26,178 bases of DNA from Firmicutes bacterium CAG:534 (GCA_000436115.1 FR894558.1:188737-214914), one strand, 5' to 3'. Shown: positions 1 through 7,923, counted from the stretch's first letter. The notes: a model not told the origin generated them from the sequence alone. Numbers and translations are program-made.

Positions 1-1793
1 CTGCCGTTGAAATTCCGATTATCGCAAAGCCAAACGCAGGAATGCCTTCCTTAAACGATAAGGGAGAAACGGTTTATGATATGGATGCAAAGACCTTTGC
101 CCGGGAGATGCAGGGGCTTGTGAAGGCGGGAGCTTCCATTCTGGGAGGATGCTGTGGAACTTCTCCGGAATACATAGAAAAGCTGGTGAATGAAGTACAG
201 GGTCAAAAACCGGTATCTCATTTTAAGCCTGGGATCCGTTATCTGACCAGTGAGAGAAAAACCGTCCCTTTTACGCTGGATTCCCCGTTTATGATTGTGG
301 GAGAGCGGATCAACCCTACGGGAAAAAAGAAACTGCAGGCAGAGCTGCGGGAAGGGAGCCTGGATCTTGCGATTTCCTTTGCAGAGGAACAGGAAGCACA
401 TGGGGCAGCCCTTCTTGATGTGAATGTGGGGATGAGCGGAATTAATGAAAAGGAAATGATGCAAAAGCTCCTGGAGGAGATTACAGTGGCTTCCAATTTA
501 CCGCTTTCCATTGATTCCAGCCATGTAGAGGTGATCGAGGCGGCTCTGAGAAGGTATCCGGGAAGGGCGTTGATCAATTCTATTTCCGGAGAAACAGAAA
601 AGCTGGAAAAATTATTGCCCATTGCTAAGAAGTATGGGGCAATGTTTATCTTGCTTCCTCTTTCTGACAAAGGACTGCCGGAAAATCTGGAAGAAAAAAC
701 AGCTATCATTGACAGGATCAGTCAAAAAGCGTTTGCAATGGGGATGAAGAAGGAAGATATTGTTGTGGACGGATTGGTCACAACGGTAGGAGCAAATAAA
801 AAGGCGGCCAGGGAAGTCCTGGAAACAATACGTTACTGCAAAGAAAATGGATTTGCGACCACCTGCGGTCTTTCAAACATTTCCTTTGGGTTGCCGGAAA
901 GAAGCTTTGTGAACGCCGCTTTTTTAACAATGGCTATCCGGGAAGGACTGACCATGGCGATTTCAAATCCTTCTCAGGATCTATTGGTTAATGTGGCATT
1001 TGCCTCTGACCTTCTGATGGAGAAGGAAGATGCAGATATCAGGTATATTGAACAGATCAGCGCCTACCAGGAAAGGAAACCTGCCGTGGTACAGACTGCA
1101 AAACCCGCAGCGGATAAGAAGGATGAGGCAAAGGGGGCTGACCCTTCTGGCGGATTTGCAGAGGATGTGATCTATCAGGATGTTTTAAAAGGAAATCAAA
1201 AGCATATCAAGGAGCATACGATGGAGGCTGTGGAAAAGGGCGGAGATCCCCAAAAGATCCTGAACGATTCCCTGCTGCCTGCGATCAATAAGGTTGGGGA
1301 ATATTTTGATAAAGGAAAGTATTTTCTGCCGCAGCTTATTGCAAGTGCAGAAGCAATGAAGCTTTCCATTGAGTACCTGGAGCCGCTCCTTTCTAAAGGA
1401 CAGCAGAAGGGAGAAATGCCGGTCGTGGTGATTGCAACTGTGGCTGGAGATATTCATGATATCGGGAAAAACCTAGTTGCCCTGATGATGAAGAATTATG
1501 GTTTTCAGGTAATAGATCTGGGGAAGGACGTGCCCAAAGAAGTGATCGTGCAGGAAGCCATTGACCGGGATGCAAGGATCATAGCCCTATCGGCTCTTAT
1601 GACGACCACTATGCAGGAGATGAAGCACGTGGTGGATTACGCAAGGCAGAAAAAGGTAACGGCAAAGATCATGATCGGAGGTGCAGTGATCACGCAGGAA
1701 TACGCAGAGGAGATTGGCGCAGACGGCTATTCAAGGGACGCTGCAGACGCTGTCCGCGTGGCAAAGGCGCTTTTAAATATGGAAGAGGAATAG
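1..1793 (+). CDS. metH: Cobalamin-dependent methionine synthase, C-terminal part (5' end outside window)
   Basis: Transfers a methyl group from methyltetrahydrofolate to homocysteine through cobalamin, in the cytoplasm. The reading frame is open from base 3, so the gene is cut by the window edge; the first visible residues are the end of the homocysteine S-methyltransferase domain. Counting from the ATG at 42, the zinc-ligand motif GGCCGT is at residues 35-40, the pterin-binding domain opens with GERINPTG at 87-94, a charged linker lies near 335-365, and the cobalamin cap and Rossmann domains follow with the DxHxxG motif (D470, H472, G475). The protein stops soon after the B12 domain, so the AdoMet-binding reactivation domain of E. 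coli MetH is absent. Many clostridia encode that domain as a separate protein, which may lie upstream. The next gene begins 15 bases downstream and is probably co-transcribed. Confidence 0.95.
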   Translation, partial: AVEIPIIAKPNAGMPSLNDKGETVYDMDAKTFAREMQGLVKAGASILGGCCGTSPEYIEKLVNEVQGQKPVSHFKPGIRYLTSERKTVPFTLDSPFMIVGERINPTGKKKLQAELREGSLDLAISFAEEQEAHGAALLDVNVGMSGINEKEMMQKLLEEITVASNLPLSIDSSHVEVIEAALRRYPGRALINSISGETEKLEKLLPIAKKYGAMFILLPLSDKGLPENLEEKTAIIDRISQKAFAMGMKKEDIVVDGLVTTVGANKKAAREVLETIRYCKENGFATTCGLSNISFGLPERSFVNAAFLTMAIREGLTMAISNPSQDLLVNVAFASDLLMEKEDADIRYIEQISAYQERKPAVVQTAKPAADKKDEAKGADPSGGFAEDVIYQDVLKGNQKHIKEHTMEAVEKGGDPQKILNDSLLPAINKVGEYFDKGKYFLPQLIASAEAMKLSIEYLEPLLSKGQQKGEMPVVVIATVAGDIHDIGKNLVALMMKNYGFQVIDLGKDVPKEVIVQEAIDRDARIIALSALMTTTMQEMKHVVDYARQKKVTAKIMIGGAVITQEYAEEIGADGYSRDAADAVRVAKALLNMEEE

Positions 1794-1808
1794 AAAAGGG
1801 AGAAGGAT

Positions 1809-2219
1809 ATGGAAGAAATGACGACAGGAACGGAGCAGGAGCTCCTGAAAAAAATGCTTTTTTATGCACGGATCAGAACGGCAGTGGTTTTGGTAGTTGC
1901 CATCTTATTGGTCCTTTGCGGTATCCTGATCGTACCGAAAGCGATCGGAACGATCAATCAGGCAAATCAGATCATGGAGCAGGCAACAGAAACGATTTCC
2001 CTGGCCAATACTGCGATTGAAAGTGTAACGACCATGAGTCAGTCCATAACAGATATGGGAACCAACATGGATACCTTTATCACGGACAATGGCGAAAGCG
2101 TTGAAGCGGTTATGACAAAGCTGGAAGAAATTGATTTTGAAGGACTGAATACTGCTATTAAGGATCTGGGCGACGTGGTAGAGCCTCTGGCCAAGTTTTT
2201 TGGGAAGTTCGGGAAATAA
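1809..2219 (+). CDS. Small single-pass membrane protein of unknown function
   Basis: A 136-residue protein I do not recognise. It starts at an ATG preceded by AAAAGGGAGAAGG. A short N-terminal region with charged residues is followed by one clear hydrophobic segment (about residues 22-46). The rest is a polar region rich in Ala, Thr, Ile, Asn and Gln with heptad-like spacing, compatible with an extracytoplasmic coiled coil, and it ends in a short Lys/Gly/Phe tail. The topology resembles an anchor plus one helical stalk, as in parts of chemoreceptors or DUF948-like proteins, but no signalling motif is visible. It lies between metH and ilvB with short gaps (15 and 47 bases) and no visible terminator, so it is probably in one transcript with them; its link to amino-acid synthesis is unknown. 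Confidence 0.8.
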   Translation: MEEMTTGTEQELLKKMLFYARIRTAVVLVVAILLVLCGILIVPKAIGTINQANQIMEQATETISLANTAIESVTTMSQSITDMGTNMDTFITDNGESVEAVMTKLEEIDFEGLNTAIKDLGDVVEPLAKFFGKFGK

Positions 2220-2266
2220 TCACAAATTAAGGATTACGCAAAAGAAATAAGAAGAGAGGAATGGAA

Positions 2267-3883
2267 ATGATAGGAGCAGATGCAATCGTTAAATGTTTGG
2301 AAGAGGAGGGCGTTTCTTATGTGTTTGGGTATCCGGGAGTAGCGATTTGCCCTTTTTATAACAGCATTTTACAGTCCACTATAAAATCTGTTTTGGTCAG
2401 AACGGAACAGAACGCAGCTCATGCAGCCAGCGGCCTTGCAAGAGTGACAGGGAAGGTAGGTGTCTGTGCAGTTACATCAGGCCCCGGAGCAACCAATGTG
2501 ATTACCGGAATTGCTACGGCATTTGCAGACAGCATTCCGCTGGTCTGTATTACCGGACAGGTAAATTCGGCGCTGTTGGGAAGCGATGTGTTCCAGGAGG
2601 CTGATATCACGGGAGCGGTGGAGTCTTTTGTAAAGTACAGTTATCTGATAAAGGATGCCAATGAGATCCCAAGGATTTTTAAGGAAGCTTTTCATATTGC
2701 AAACAGCGGCAGAAAGGGGCCTGTTTTAATTGACATTCCCATTGATGTGCAGAATGCGGAAATAAAGAAGTTTGTTTATCCTGATACCATTTCCATGAGA
2801 ACCTATAAGCCCACCGTAAAAGGAAATATGGTGCAGATCAAAAAAGTGGCTGCGGAGCTTTCAAAGGCAAAGAGACCGATCATCTGTGCAGGAGGCGGGG
2901 TTCTTTTGGCGGATGCCGAGAAAAGGCTGGTCAGCTTTGCACAAAAGCATCAGATCCCGGTGGTGTCCACGATGATGGGGATCGGCGTTATGCCTACCGA
3001 GCATCCTCTGTATTTTGGAATGGTAGGCAATAATGGAAAGCCCTATGCCAACAGAGCGATGAATGAATCAGATCTTTTGATCATGGTAGGAGCCAGAGTT
3101 GCAGACCGCGCAGTCAGTCAGCCGGATCTGATCACAGAAAACAAGGTGCTGATCCATATTGATGTAGATCCTGCCGAGATCGGCAAGAATGTAGGGCCGT
3201 CTATTCCGCTTGTGGGAGATGCAAAACATATTTTTGAGCAGCTCTTAGAACAGGATTTTAGCTGCGAGCATGAAAAGTGGCTGGAAACTTTGAAGGACTA
3301 CCGGGAGCATATGATCCCTAAAAGGGAGCCGAATCCGGCATATGTGGATCCTGCGGAATTCATTACCCTGCTGTCTGAAAAAATGGAGGAGGACGGCATT
3401 TACGTTGCAGATGTGGGACAGAACCAGATCTGGTCCTGCGCTTATCATATTGTAAGGAAGGGAAAGTTCCTCACCTCAGGAGGGATGGGAACTATGGGGT
3501 ATTCCATCCCGGCTGCAATGGGTGCAAAACTGGCAGCGAAAGGAAAGCAGGTAATAGCCGTATGCGGAGACGGATCTTTCCAGATGTCCATGATGGAGCT
3601 TGCTACTATGCGCCAGCATCAGATCCCGGTTAAGATCATTGTGCTGAAAAACAACTATCTTGGCATGGTAAGAGAATATCAGCATTACACCTATCATGAC
3701 CATTATTCGGTTGTAGATCTGTCAGGCAGCCCGGATCTTAAAATGATCGCCGGTGCATATGATATGAAATTCATCAGACTGGAGAATATGGAAGGCGCAG
3801 AAGAAGCCATTGATGAGTTCCTGAAAAAGGATGAAAGCGTATTGATGGAATGCATGATCGATCCAATGGATCTGGTAAAATAA
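2267..3883 (+). CDS. ilvB: Acetolactate synthase, catalytic (large) subunit
   Basis: Thiamine-diphosphate enzyme that condenses two pyruvates to acetolactate, or pyruvate with 2-oxobutyrate, the first common step of valine/isoleucine synthesis. It has three ThDP-enzyme domains: an N-terminal pyrimidine-binding domain with the activating Glu47 in VRTEQNAAH, a central domain, and a C-terminal PP domain with the GDG...NN motif at residues 434-463. The segment RKGPVLIDIPIDVQ resembles anabolic rather than catabolic (AlsS) enzymes. I chose the ATG at 2267: GAGAGG at 2254-2259 is 7 bases away, whereas the ATG at 2261 directly abuts it. The 538 residues are slightly short; the C-terminus ends early, lacking the usual Pro-rich tail. 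A regulatory subunit gene follows 15 bases later. No T-box or leader is seen upstream. Confidence 0.93.
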   Translation: MIGADAIVKCLEEEGVSYVFGYPGVAICPFYNSILQSTIKSVLVRTEQNAAHAASGLARVTGKVGVCAVTSGPGATNVITGIATAFADSIPLVCITGQVNSALLGSDVFQEADITGAVESFVKYSYLIKDANEIPRIFKEAFHIANSGRKGPVLIDIPIDVQNAEIKKFVYPDTISMRTYKPTVKGNMVQIKKVAAELSKAKRPIICAGGGVLLADAEKRLVSFAQKHQIPVVSTMMGIGVMPTEHPLYFGMVGNNGKPYANRAMNESDLLIMVGARVADRAVSQPDLITENKVLIHIDVDPAEIGKNVGPSIPLVGDAKHIFEQLLEQDFSCEHEKWLETLKDYREHMIPKREPNPAYVDPAEFITLLSEKMEEDGIYVADVGQNQIWSCAYHIVRKGKFLTSGGMGTMGYSIPAAMGAKLAAKGKQVIAVCGDGSFQMSMMELATMRQHQIPVKIIVLKNNYLGMVREYQHYTYHDHYSVVDLSGSPDLKMIAGAYDMKFIRLENMEGAEEAIDEFLKKDESVLMECMIDPMDLVK

Positions 3884-3898
3884 TAAGAGGAGGGAAAC

Positions 3899-4384
3899 AT
3901 GAAGAGAATCTATTCAGTATTGGTTGAAAATCGTTCCGGTGTACTGTGCAAGGTGGCGGGTCTGTTTTCCAGGAGATGCTTTAACATTGATTCCCTGGCC
4001 GTGGGAGAAACAGATGATCCGGAGGTCTCCTGCATGACGATCGTCAGCAGCGGAGACCAGAGGACGATAGAACAGATTGAAAAGCAGCTTAACAAAAAAC
4101 TGGATGTTATCAAGGTGAAAACCTTTGAAGAAAACAGCAGCATCAGCAGGGAGCTCCTTTTAATGAAGGTCAAATATAATAAATCAAACAGACGCGATAT
4201 TATGGAGATCTGTGAGATCATGCACGCTCAAATCGTGGATATGTCAAAGTCCATGATGCTCATTCAAATGTGTGATATTCCGGAAAGGATCCAGCTCCTG
4301 ATCAGTATGTTTAAAACAGTCAGCATTGTAGAAGTTGCAAGGACAGGAACCCTTGCCCTTCAGAAGTGTGGGGAAACGGATTAA
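3899..4384 (+). CDS. ilvN: Acetolactate synthase regulatory subunit, divergent copy 1
   Basis: An ACT-domain small subunit expected to bind IlvB, raise its activity and give feedback inhibition by valine. The 161-residue length is normal for IlvN/IlvH. It has a start preceded by GAGGAGGG. The N-terminal ACT domain keeps Asn11, Gly14 and Asn29 at the positions that form the valine site in E. coli IlvH, but the usual Gly-Tyr before Asn29 is Cys-Phe, and the usual GL-R-G near the C-terminus is replaced by TLALQK. It is therefore more divergent than the second copy (4473-4970). It follows ilvB by 15 bases, so it is likely its co-transcribed partner. Whether it is still valine-responsive cannot be told from sequence. 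Confidence 0.88.
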   Translation: MKRIYSVLVENRSGVLCKVAGLFSRRCFNIDSLAVGETDDPEVSCMTIVSSGDQRTIEQIEKQLNKKLDVIKVKTFEENSSISRELLLMKVKYNKSNRRDIMEICEIMHAQIVDMSKSMMLIQMCDIPERIQLLISMFKTVSIVEVARTGTLALQKCGETD

Positions 4385-4415
4385 AATAAATCAAGAAACC
4401 CCTTAATTATGTAAG

Positions 4416-4444
4416 TTGACTTTTACAGAACGGCTTGATAAAAT
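4416..4444 (+). promoter_or_regulatory. Sigma-A-type promoter for ilvN copy 2 and ilvC
   Basis: TTGACT (4416-4421), a 17-base spacer and TAAAAT (4439-4444). Predicted transcription starts about 4451, leaving a leader of roughly 22 bases that holds only the ribosome binding site. There is therefore no room for a T-box or peptide attenuator between this promoter and the second ilvN. Boxes and spacing are seen directly; activity is inferred. Confidence 0.75.
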
Positions 4445-4472
4445 TATTGTTAAATGTTGAGGAGGAAAAGAA

Positions 4473-4970
4473 GTGCGTACAAAGGTTTTTCAGCTACTGG
4501 TAGATAATACCTCCGGCGTTTTGAGCCGGATCTCCGGTCTTTTTTCCAGAAGAGGCTATAACATTGAAAGTATTACGGCAGGTGTGACTGCCGATCCCAG
4601 ATTTACAAGAATTACCATTGTAACGTCAGGGGATGATGAAATTCTGGATCAGATTGAAAAGCAGGTGGCAAAACTGATTGATGTCAGGGATATAAAGGAA
4701 CTGAAACCGGACAACAGCGTTTACCGGGAACTGGCTCTGATCAAGGTAAAAACCGGCAGTGAACAAAGACAGGGAGTGATCGCGGTTGCTGATATTTTCA
4801 GAGCAAAGATCATTGATGTCGCTTCTGAAAGCCTGATCGTTGAGCTTACCGGAAATCAGGCCAAGATCGATGCCTTCATTAATCTTCTGGAAGGATATGA
4901 GATCTTGGAGCTGGCAAGAACAGGAATTGCCGGTCTTGGAAGAGGAACGGAAAACGTTACTTATCTGTAG
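4473..4970 (+). CDS. ilvN: Acetolactate synthase regulatory subunit, canonical copy 2
   Basis: ACT-domain regulatory subunit of acetolactate synthase, 165 residues, starting at GTG with GGAGG 7 bases upstream. The valine-site residues appear as Asn12, Gly15 and Asn30 within the family signature GLFSRRGYNI, and the C-terminal ELARTG...GLGRG segment matches typical IlvN/IlvH. It is closer to the family consensus than the copy at 3899-4384. It sits behind its own promoter and ahead of ilvC, so it can be made independently of ilvB. A ~200-residue antisense frame here is only a shadow. The unusual point is two regulatory subunits for one visible catalytic subunit; a second ilvB elsewhere in the genome may be the true partner of one of them. 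Confidence 0.92.
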   Translation: MRTKVFQLLVDNTSGVLSRISGLFSRRGYNIESITAGVTADPRFTRITIVTSGDDEILDQIEKQVAKLIDVRDIKELKPDNSVYRELALIKVKTGSEQRQGVIAVADIFRAKIIDVASESLIVELTGNQAKIDAFINLLEGYEILELARTGIAGLGRGTENVTYL

Positions 4971-4976
4971 CGCTTT

Positions 4977-4999
4977 AGAAAAAGCACAATGCTTTTTCT
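4977..4999 (+). other. A/T-rich hairpin after ilvN copy 2
   Basis: AGAAAAAGCA and TGCTTTTTCT form a perfect 10-base-pair stem around a CAA loop, 6 bases past the ilvN stop codon. The U run is inside the stem instead of after it and the stem is A/U-rich, so it would be a weak terminator at best; it could instead reduce read-through into ilvC or mark an mRNA processing site. Confidence 0.4.
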
Positions 5000-5022
5000 T
5001 GAAGTAATATAAACAAAAATAC

Positions 5023-5062
5023 GGAGGCAAAACCTCCTGAGGGATACCTCATAGGAAAGGAG
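5023..5062 (+). promoter_or_regulatory. ilvC leader with competing hairpins near the ribosome binding site
   Basis: GGAGG (5023-5027) can pair with CCTCC (5033-5037), and GAGG (5039-5042) with CCTC (5047-5050). The segment CTCCT (5034-5038) is also complementary to AGGAG in the ilvC ribosome binding site (5058-5062). The leader could thus expose or mask the site depending on which pairing forms. The complementarity is seen directly; a switching role is inference. Confidence 0.35.
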
Positions 5063-5068
5063 CTTAAA

Positions 5069-6088
5069 ATGGCAAATATTTATTATCAGGAAGATTGTAA
5101 CCTGTCCTTGCTGGAGGGAAAGACGATTGCAGTGATCGGCTATGGCAGCCAGGGACATGCACATGCATTAAATGCAAAGGAATCAGGCTGTCATGTTATT
5201 ATCGGTCTTTACGAGGGGTCAAAATCATGGGCAAAGGCAGAAGCTCAGGGCTTTGAAGTATATACAGCAGCTGAGGCGGCAAAGAGAGCAGATATCATTA
5301 TGATCCTTATCAATGATGAGCTTCAGGCTGCCATGTATAAGAAGGACATTGAGCCGAACCTTGAGGAAGGCAATATGCTGATGTTTGCGCATGGCTTTAA
5401 CATTCACTTCGGACAGATCGTTCCGCCTAAGAATGTAGATGTGACCATGATCGCACCTAAGGGACCTGGACACACTGTAAGAAGCGAGTATCAGGCAGGA
5501 AAGGGTGTTCCCTGTCTGGTAGCAGTTCATCAGGATGCTACCGGCAAGGCTCTTGATATGGCGCTTGCTTATGCCCTTGCTATTGGCGGTGCAAGAGCCG
5601 GTGTTCTTGAGACTACCTTCAGAACCGAAACCGAAACCGACCTCTTTGGTGAGCAGGCTGTTCTTTGCGGCGGAGTATGTGCACTGATGCAGGCAGGGTT
5701 TGAGACTCTCTGCGAAGCAGGTTATGATCCCAGAAATGCTTATTTTGAATGTATCCATGAGATGAAGCTGATCGTAGATCTGATCTATCAGTCAGGCTTT
5801 GAAGGAATGAGATATTCCATTTCCAATACAGCAGAATACGGTGATTATGTTACAGGACCGAAGATCATTACAGAGGAAACCAAAAAGACCATGAAGAAGA
5901 TCTTAAAGGATATTCAGGATGGCTCTTTTGCAAAGGAATTCCTGCTTGATATGTCTCCGGCCGGCGGACAGGCTCACTTTAAGGCAATGAGAAAGCTTGC
6001 TGCAGAACATCCTTCAGAGCAGGTAGGCAAGGAAATCCGTAAGCTTTACAGCTGGAACAATGAAAGCGATAAGCTGATTAATAATTAA
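5069..6088 (+). CDS. ilvC: Ketol-acid reductoisomerase (class I)
   Basis: Mg-dependent isomerisation and NAD(P)H reduction of acetolactate or acetohydroxybutyrate, the second step of valine/isoleucine synthesis, in the cytoplasm. The 339 residues fit the short class I enzyme. The Rossmann motif GYGSQGH is at residues 24-30, and the Mg-binding acidic signature is in the segment TETETDLFGEQ, with further conserved Glu residues near GYDPRNAYFECIHE. The cofactor loop after strand 2 reads GLYEGSKSW (46-54), where NADPH-specific enzymes usually have an Arg at the Tyr48 position; this hints at relaxed or NADH preference. The ATG at 5069 is preceded by AAAGGAG. It is in a transcript with the second ilvN, and an intrinsic terminator lies just after the gene. 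Confidence 0.95.
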   Translation: MANIYYQEDCNLSLLEGKTIAVIGYGSQGHAHALNAKESGCHVIIGLYEGSKSWAKAEAQGFEVYTAAEAAKRADIIMILINDELQAAMYKKDIEPNLEEGNMLMFAHGFNIHFGQIVPPKNVDVTMIAPKGPGHTVRSEYQAGKGVPCLVAVHQDATGKALDMALAYALAIGGARAGVLETTFRTETETDLFGEQAVLCGGVCALMQAGFETLCEAGYDPRNAYFECIHEMKLIVDLIYQSGFEGMRYSISNTAEYGDYVTGPKIITEETKKTMKKILKDIQDGSFAKEFLLDMSPAGGQAHFKAMRKLAAEHPSEQVGKEIRKLYSWNNESDKLINN

Positions 6089-6106
6089 GCTGAATAAAAC
6101 GGGAAG

Positions 6107-6135
6107 GTCCCTGTAGATTCTACAGGGACTTTTTT
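6107..6135 (+). terminator. Intrinsic terminator between ilvC and leuC
   Basis: GTCCCTGTAG and CTACAGGGAC form a perfect 10-base-pair stem with an ATT loop, followed directly by six T. The leuC ribosome binding site (AAAGGAGG, 6136-6143) begins right after the T run, so leuCD must be reached by read-through or by a promoter inside ilvC. Confidence 0.88.
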
Positions 6136-6153
6136 AAAGGAGGAAATGAGACC

Positions 6154-7416
6154 ATGGGAATGACGATGACCCAGAAAATCCTGGCAGCACATGCAGGGCT
6201 TGACAAGGTGGAAGCAGGACAACTGATCGAAGCGGATTTGGATCTGGTGCTTGGAAATGATATTACAAGTCCCGTTGCCATTAAGGAAATGGAAAAAATG
6301 AAGGTAAACGGTGTGTTTGATAAAGATAAGATCGCATTGGTGCCGGATCATTTTGTTCCAAATAAGGATATTAAATCTGCAGAGCACTGTAAGTGTGTAC
6401 GGGAGTTTGCAAGAAGAAATGAGATTACCAACTATTTTGAAGTGGGAGAAATGGGGATTGAACACGCCCTTCTGCCGGAAAAAGGACTTACCGTTGCAGG
6501 GGATGTGATCATTGGAGCAGATTCCCATACCTGCACTTATGGTGCGCTGGGCGCTTTTTCAACAGGAGTGGGAAGTACGGATATGGCAGCTGGGATGGCA
6601 ACCGGTAAAGCGTGGTTTAAGGTGCCCTCTGCCATAAAATTTAACCTGGTAGGAAAGCCGGGCAAATGGATCAGCGGAAAGGATGTTATCCTTCATATTA
6701 TCGGAATGATCGGCGTAGACGGCGCCCTGTATAAGTCCATGGAATTTACAGGAGAAGGGATTAAAAACCTGACCATGGATGACCGGTTTACGATTGCCAA
6801 CATGGCCATTGAAGCAGGGGGGAAAAATGGAATTTTCCCTGTGGATGATCTTGCTGTTGCCTATATGAAGGAACACTCTGACAGGAAATTTACGGTCTAT
6901 GAAGCGGATGAAGATGCCGTATATGAGGAAGAGTATACCATTGATCTGGGCGAGCTCAGGCCGACCATTGCATTTCCTCATTTGCCGGAAAACACAAAGA
7001 CGATTGATGAGATCACTGAGGAGATAGCCATTGATCAGGTAGTGATCGGCTCCTGCACCAATGGACGGATTGACGATATGCGGACGGCAGCTGAAATCCT
7101 GAAAGGAAAGCATGTTGCCAAAGGCATGCGCTGTATTGTGATCCCGGCCACTCAGGCAATTTATATGCAGGCTATGGAGGAAGGGCTTTTAAAGATCTTT
7201 ATCGAGGCGGGAGCCGTGGTAAGCACGCCTACCTGTGGACCCTGTCTTGGAGGCTATATGGGGATCCTGGCAGAAGGAGAACGATGCGTTTCCACCACAA
7301 ACAGAAACTTTGTTGGACGTATGGGACATGTAAACAGTGAGATCTATCTGGCAAGTCCGGCTGTAGCCGCAGCAAGTGCAATCACCGGGAAGATTTCCTG
7401 CCCGGAGCAGTTATAG
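6154..7416 (+). CDS. leuC: 3-isopropylmalate dehydratase, large subunit
   Basis: Catalytic subunit of the aconitase-family enzyme that isomerises 2-isopropylmalate to 3-isopropylmalate in leucine synthesis. At 420 residues it belongs to the shorter archaeal/clostridial-type LeuC that works with a separate LeuD. The three [4Fe-4S] ligands are visible: Cys301 in GSCTNGR and Cys361 and Cys364 in TCGPCLGG. The substrate segment DSHTCTYGALGAFSTGVGST is typical. The ATG at 6154 is 10 bases from AAAGGAGG; a second ATG at 6160 is less well placed. leuD follows after 11 bases. Relatives of the same family act on homoaconitate or dimethylmalate, so the assignment relies partly on the ilv/leu setting. 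The gene lies directly behind a terminator. Confidence 0.93.
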   Translation: MGMTMTQKILAAHAGLDKVEAGQLIEADLDLVLGNDITSPVAIKEMEKMKVNGVFDKDKIALVPDHFVPNKDIKSAEHCKCVREFARRNEITNYFEVGEMGIEHALLPEKGLTVAGDVIIGADSHTCTYGALGAFSTGVGSTDMAAGMATGKAWFKVPSAIKFNLVGKPGKWISGKDVILHIIGMIGVDGALYKSMEFTGEGIKNLTMDDRFTIANMAIEAGGKNGIFPVDDLAVAYMKEHSDRKFTVYEADEDAVYEEEYTIDLGELRPTIAFPHLPENTKTIDEITEEIAIDQVVIGSCTNGRIDDMRTAAEILKGKHVAKGMRCIVIPATQAIYMQAMEEGLLKIFIEAGAVVSTPTCGPCLGGYMGILAEGERCVSTTNRNFVGRMGHVNSEIYLASPAVAAASAITGKISCPEQL

Positions 7417-7427
7417 GAGGAAAAAAC

Positions 7428-7916
7428 ATGAAAGCAGCAAAGGGAAATGTTTTTAAATATGGAGATAATGTAGATACAGATGTGATCATTCCTGCCAGAT
7501 ATTTAAATTCTTCTGAACCTTCAGAGCTTGCAGCGCACTGCATGGAGGATATCGACAGGGAGTTTATCCATCAGGTGAAAAAAGGAGATATTATTGTAGC
7601 AGAAAAGAATTTTGGCTGTGGTTCCTCCAGGGAGCATGCGCCCATTGCCATTAAGGCAGCCGGAGTTTCCTGCGTGATCGCAGAAACCTTTGCCAGGATT
7701 TTTTACCGGAACGCAATTAATATTGGCCTGCCTATCGTTGAGTGTGCACAGGCTGCAAAGGAAATAGAAAACGGCGATCAGGTGGAAGTGGATTTTGATT
7801 CCGGCGTCATCAAGGATCTGACAAAAGGAACAGAATATCAGGGGCAGGCTTTTCCGGAGTTTATGCAAAAGATCATTGCCGCTGAAGGACTGGTAAATTA
7901 TATTAACCAGAAATAA
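7428..7916 (+). CDS. leuD: 3-isopropylmalate dehydratase, small subunit
   Basis: The swivel-domain partner of LeuC, 162 residues, which completes the active site and sets substrate choice. The motif GCGSSREHAP is the conserved substrate-carboxylate loop, and NxxNxGLPIVE follows near the middle. The flexible specificity loop reads YLNS, unlike the YLRT reported for homoaconitase-type subunits, so leucine synthesis is favoured by context but other hydroxyacids cannot be excluded. The start has GGAGG 8 bases upstream. leuA, leuB and ilvD are not adjacent: the next gene is a foldase with its own likely promoter, so this is the end of the amino-acid block. No clear terminator follows. Confidence 0.92.
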   Translation: MKAAKGNVFKYGDNVDTDVIIPARYLNSSEPSELAAHCMEDIDREFIHQVKKGDIIVAEKNFGCGSSREHAPIAIKAAGVSCVIAETFARIFYRNAINIGLPIVECAQAAKEIENGDQVEVDFDSGVIKDLTKGTEYQGQAFPEFMQKIIAAEGLVNYINQK

Positions 7917-7923
7917 AAAACAG

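Noticed and set aside
2220..2266. Possible T-box or leucine/valine attenuator before ilvB
   Set aside because: The gap is only 47 bases, without a terminator stem, specifier loop or T-box sequence.
4512..4545. Alternative stems (TCCGGC/GCCGGA versus CCGG-ATCT-CCGG then TCTTTTTT) early in the second ilvN, like an attenuator
   Set aside because: The second stem is only 4 base pairs, and the T run encodes the conserved Leu-Phe of GLFSRRGYN, so coding constraint explains it.
5626..5642. Short tandem repeat of ACCGAA in ilvC
   Set aside because: It encodes the conserved TETETDLFGEQ metal-binding segment of ketol-acid reductoisomerase, so it is not an independent repeat.
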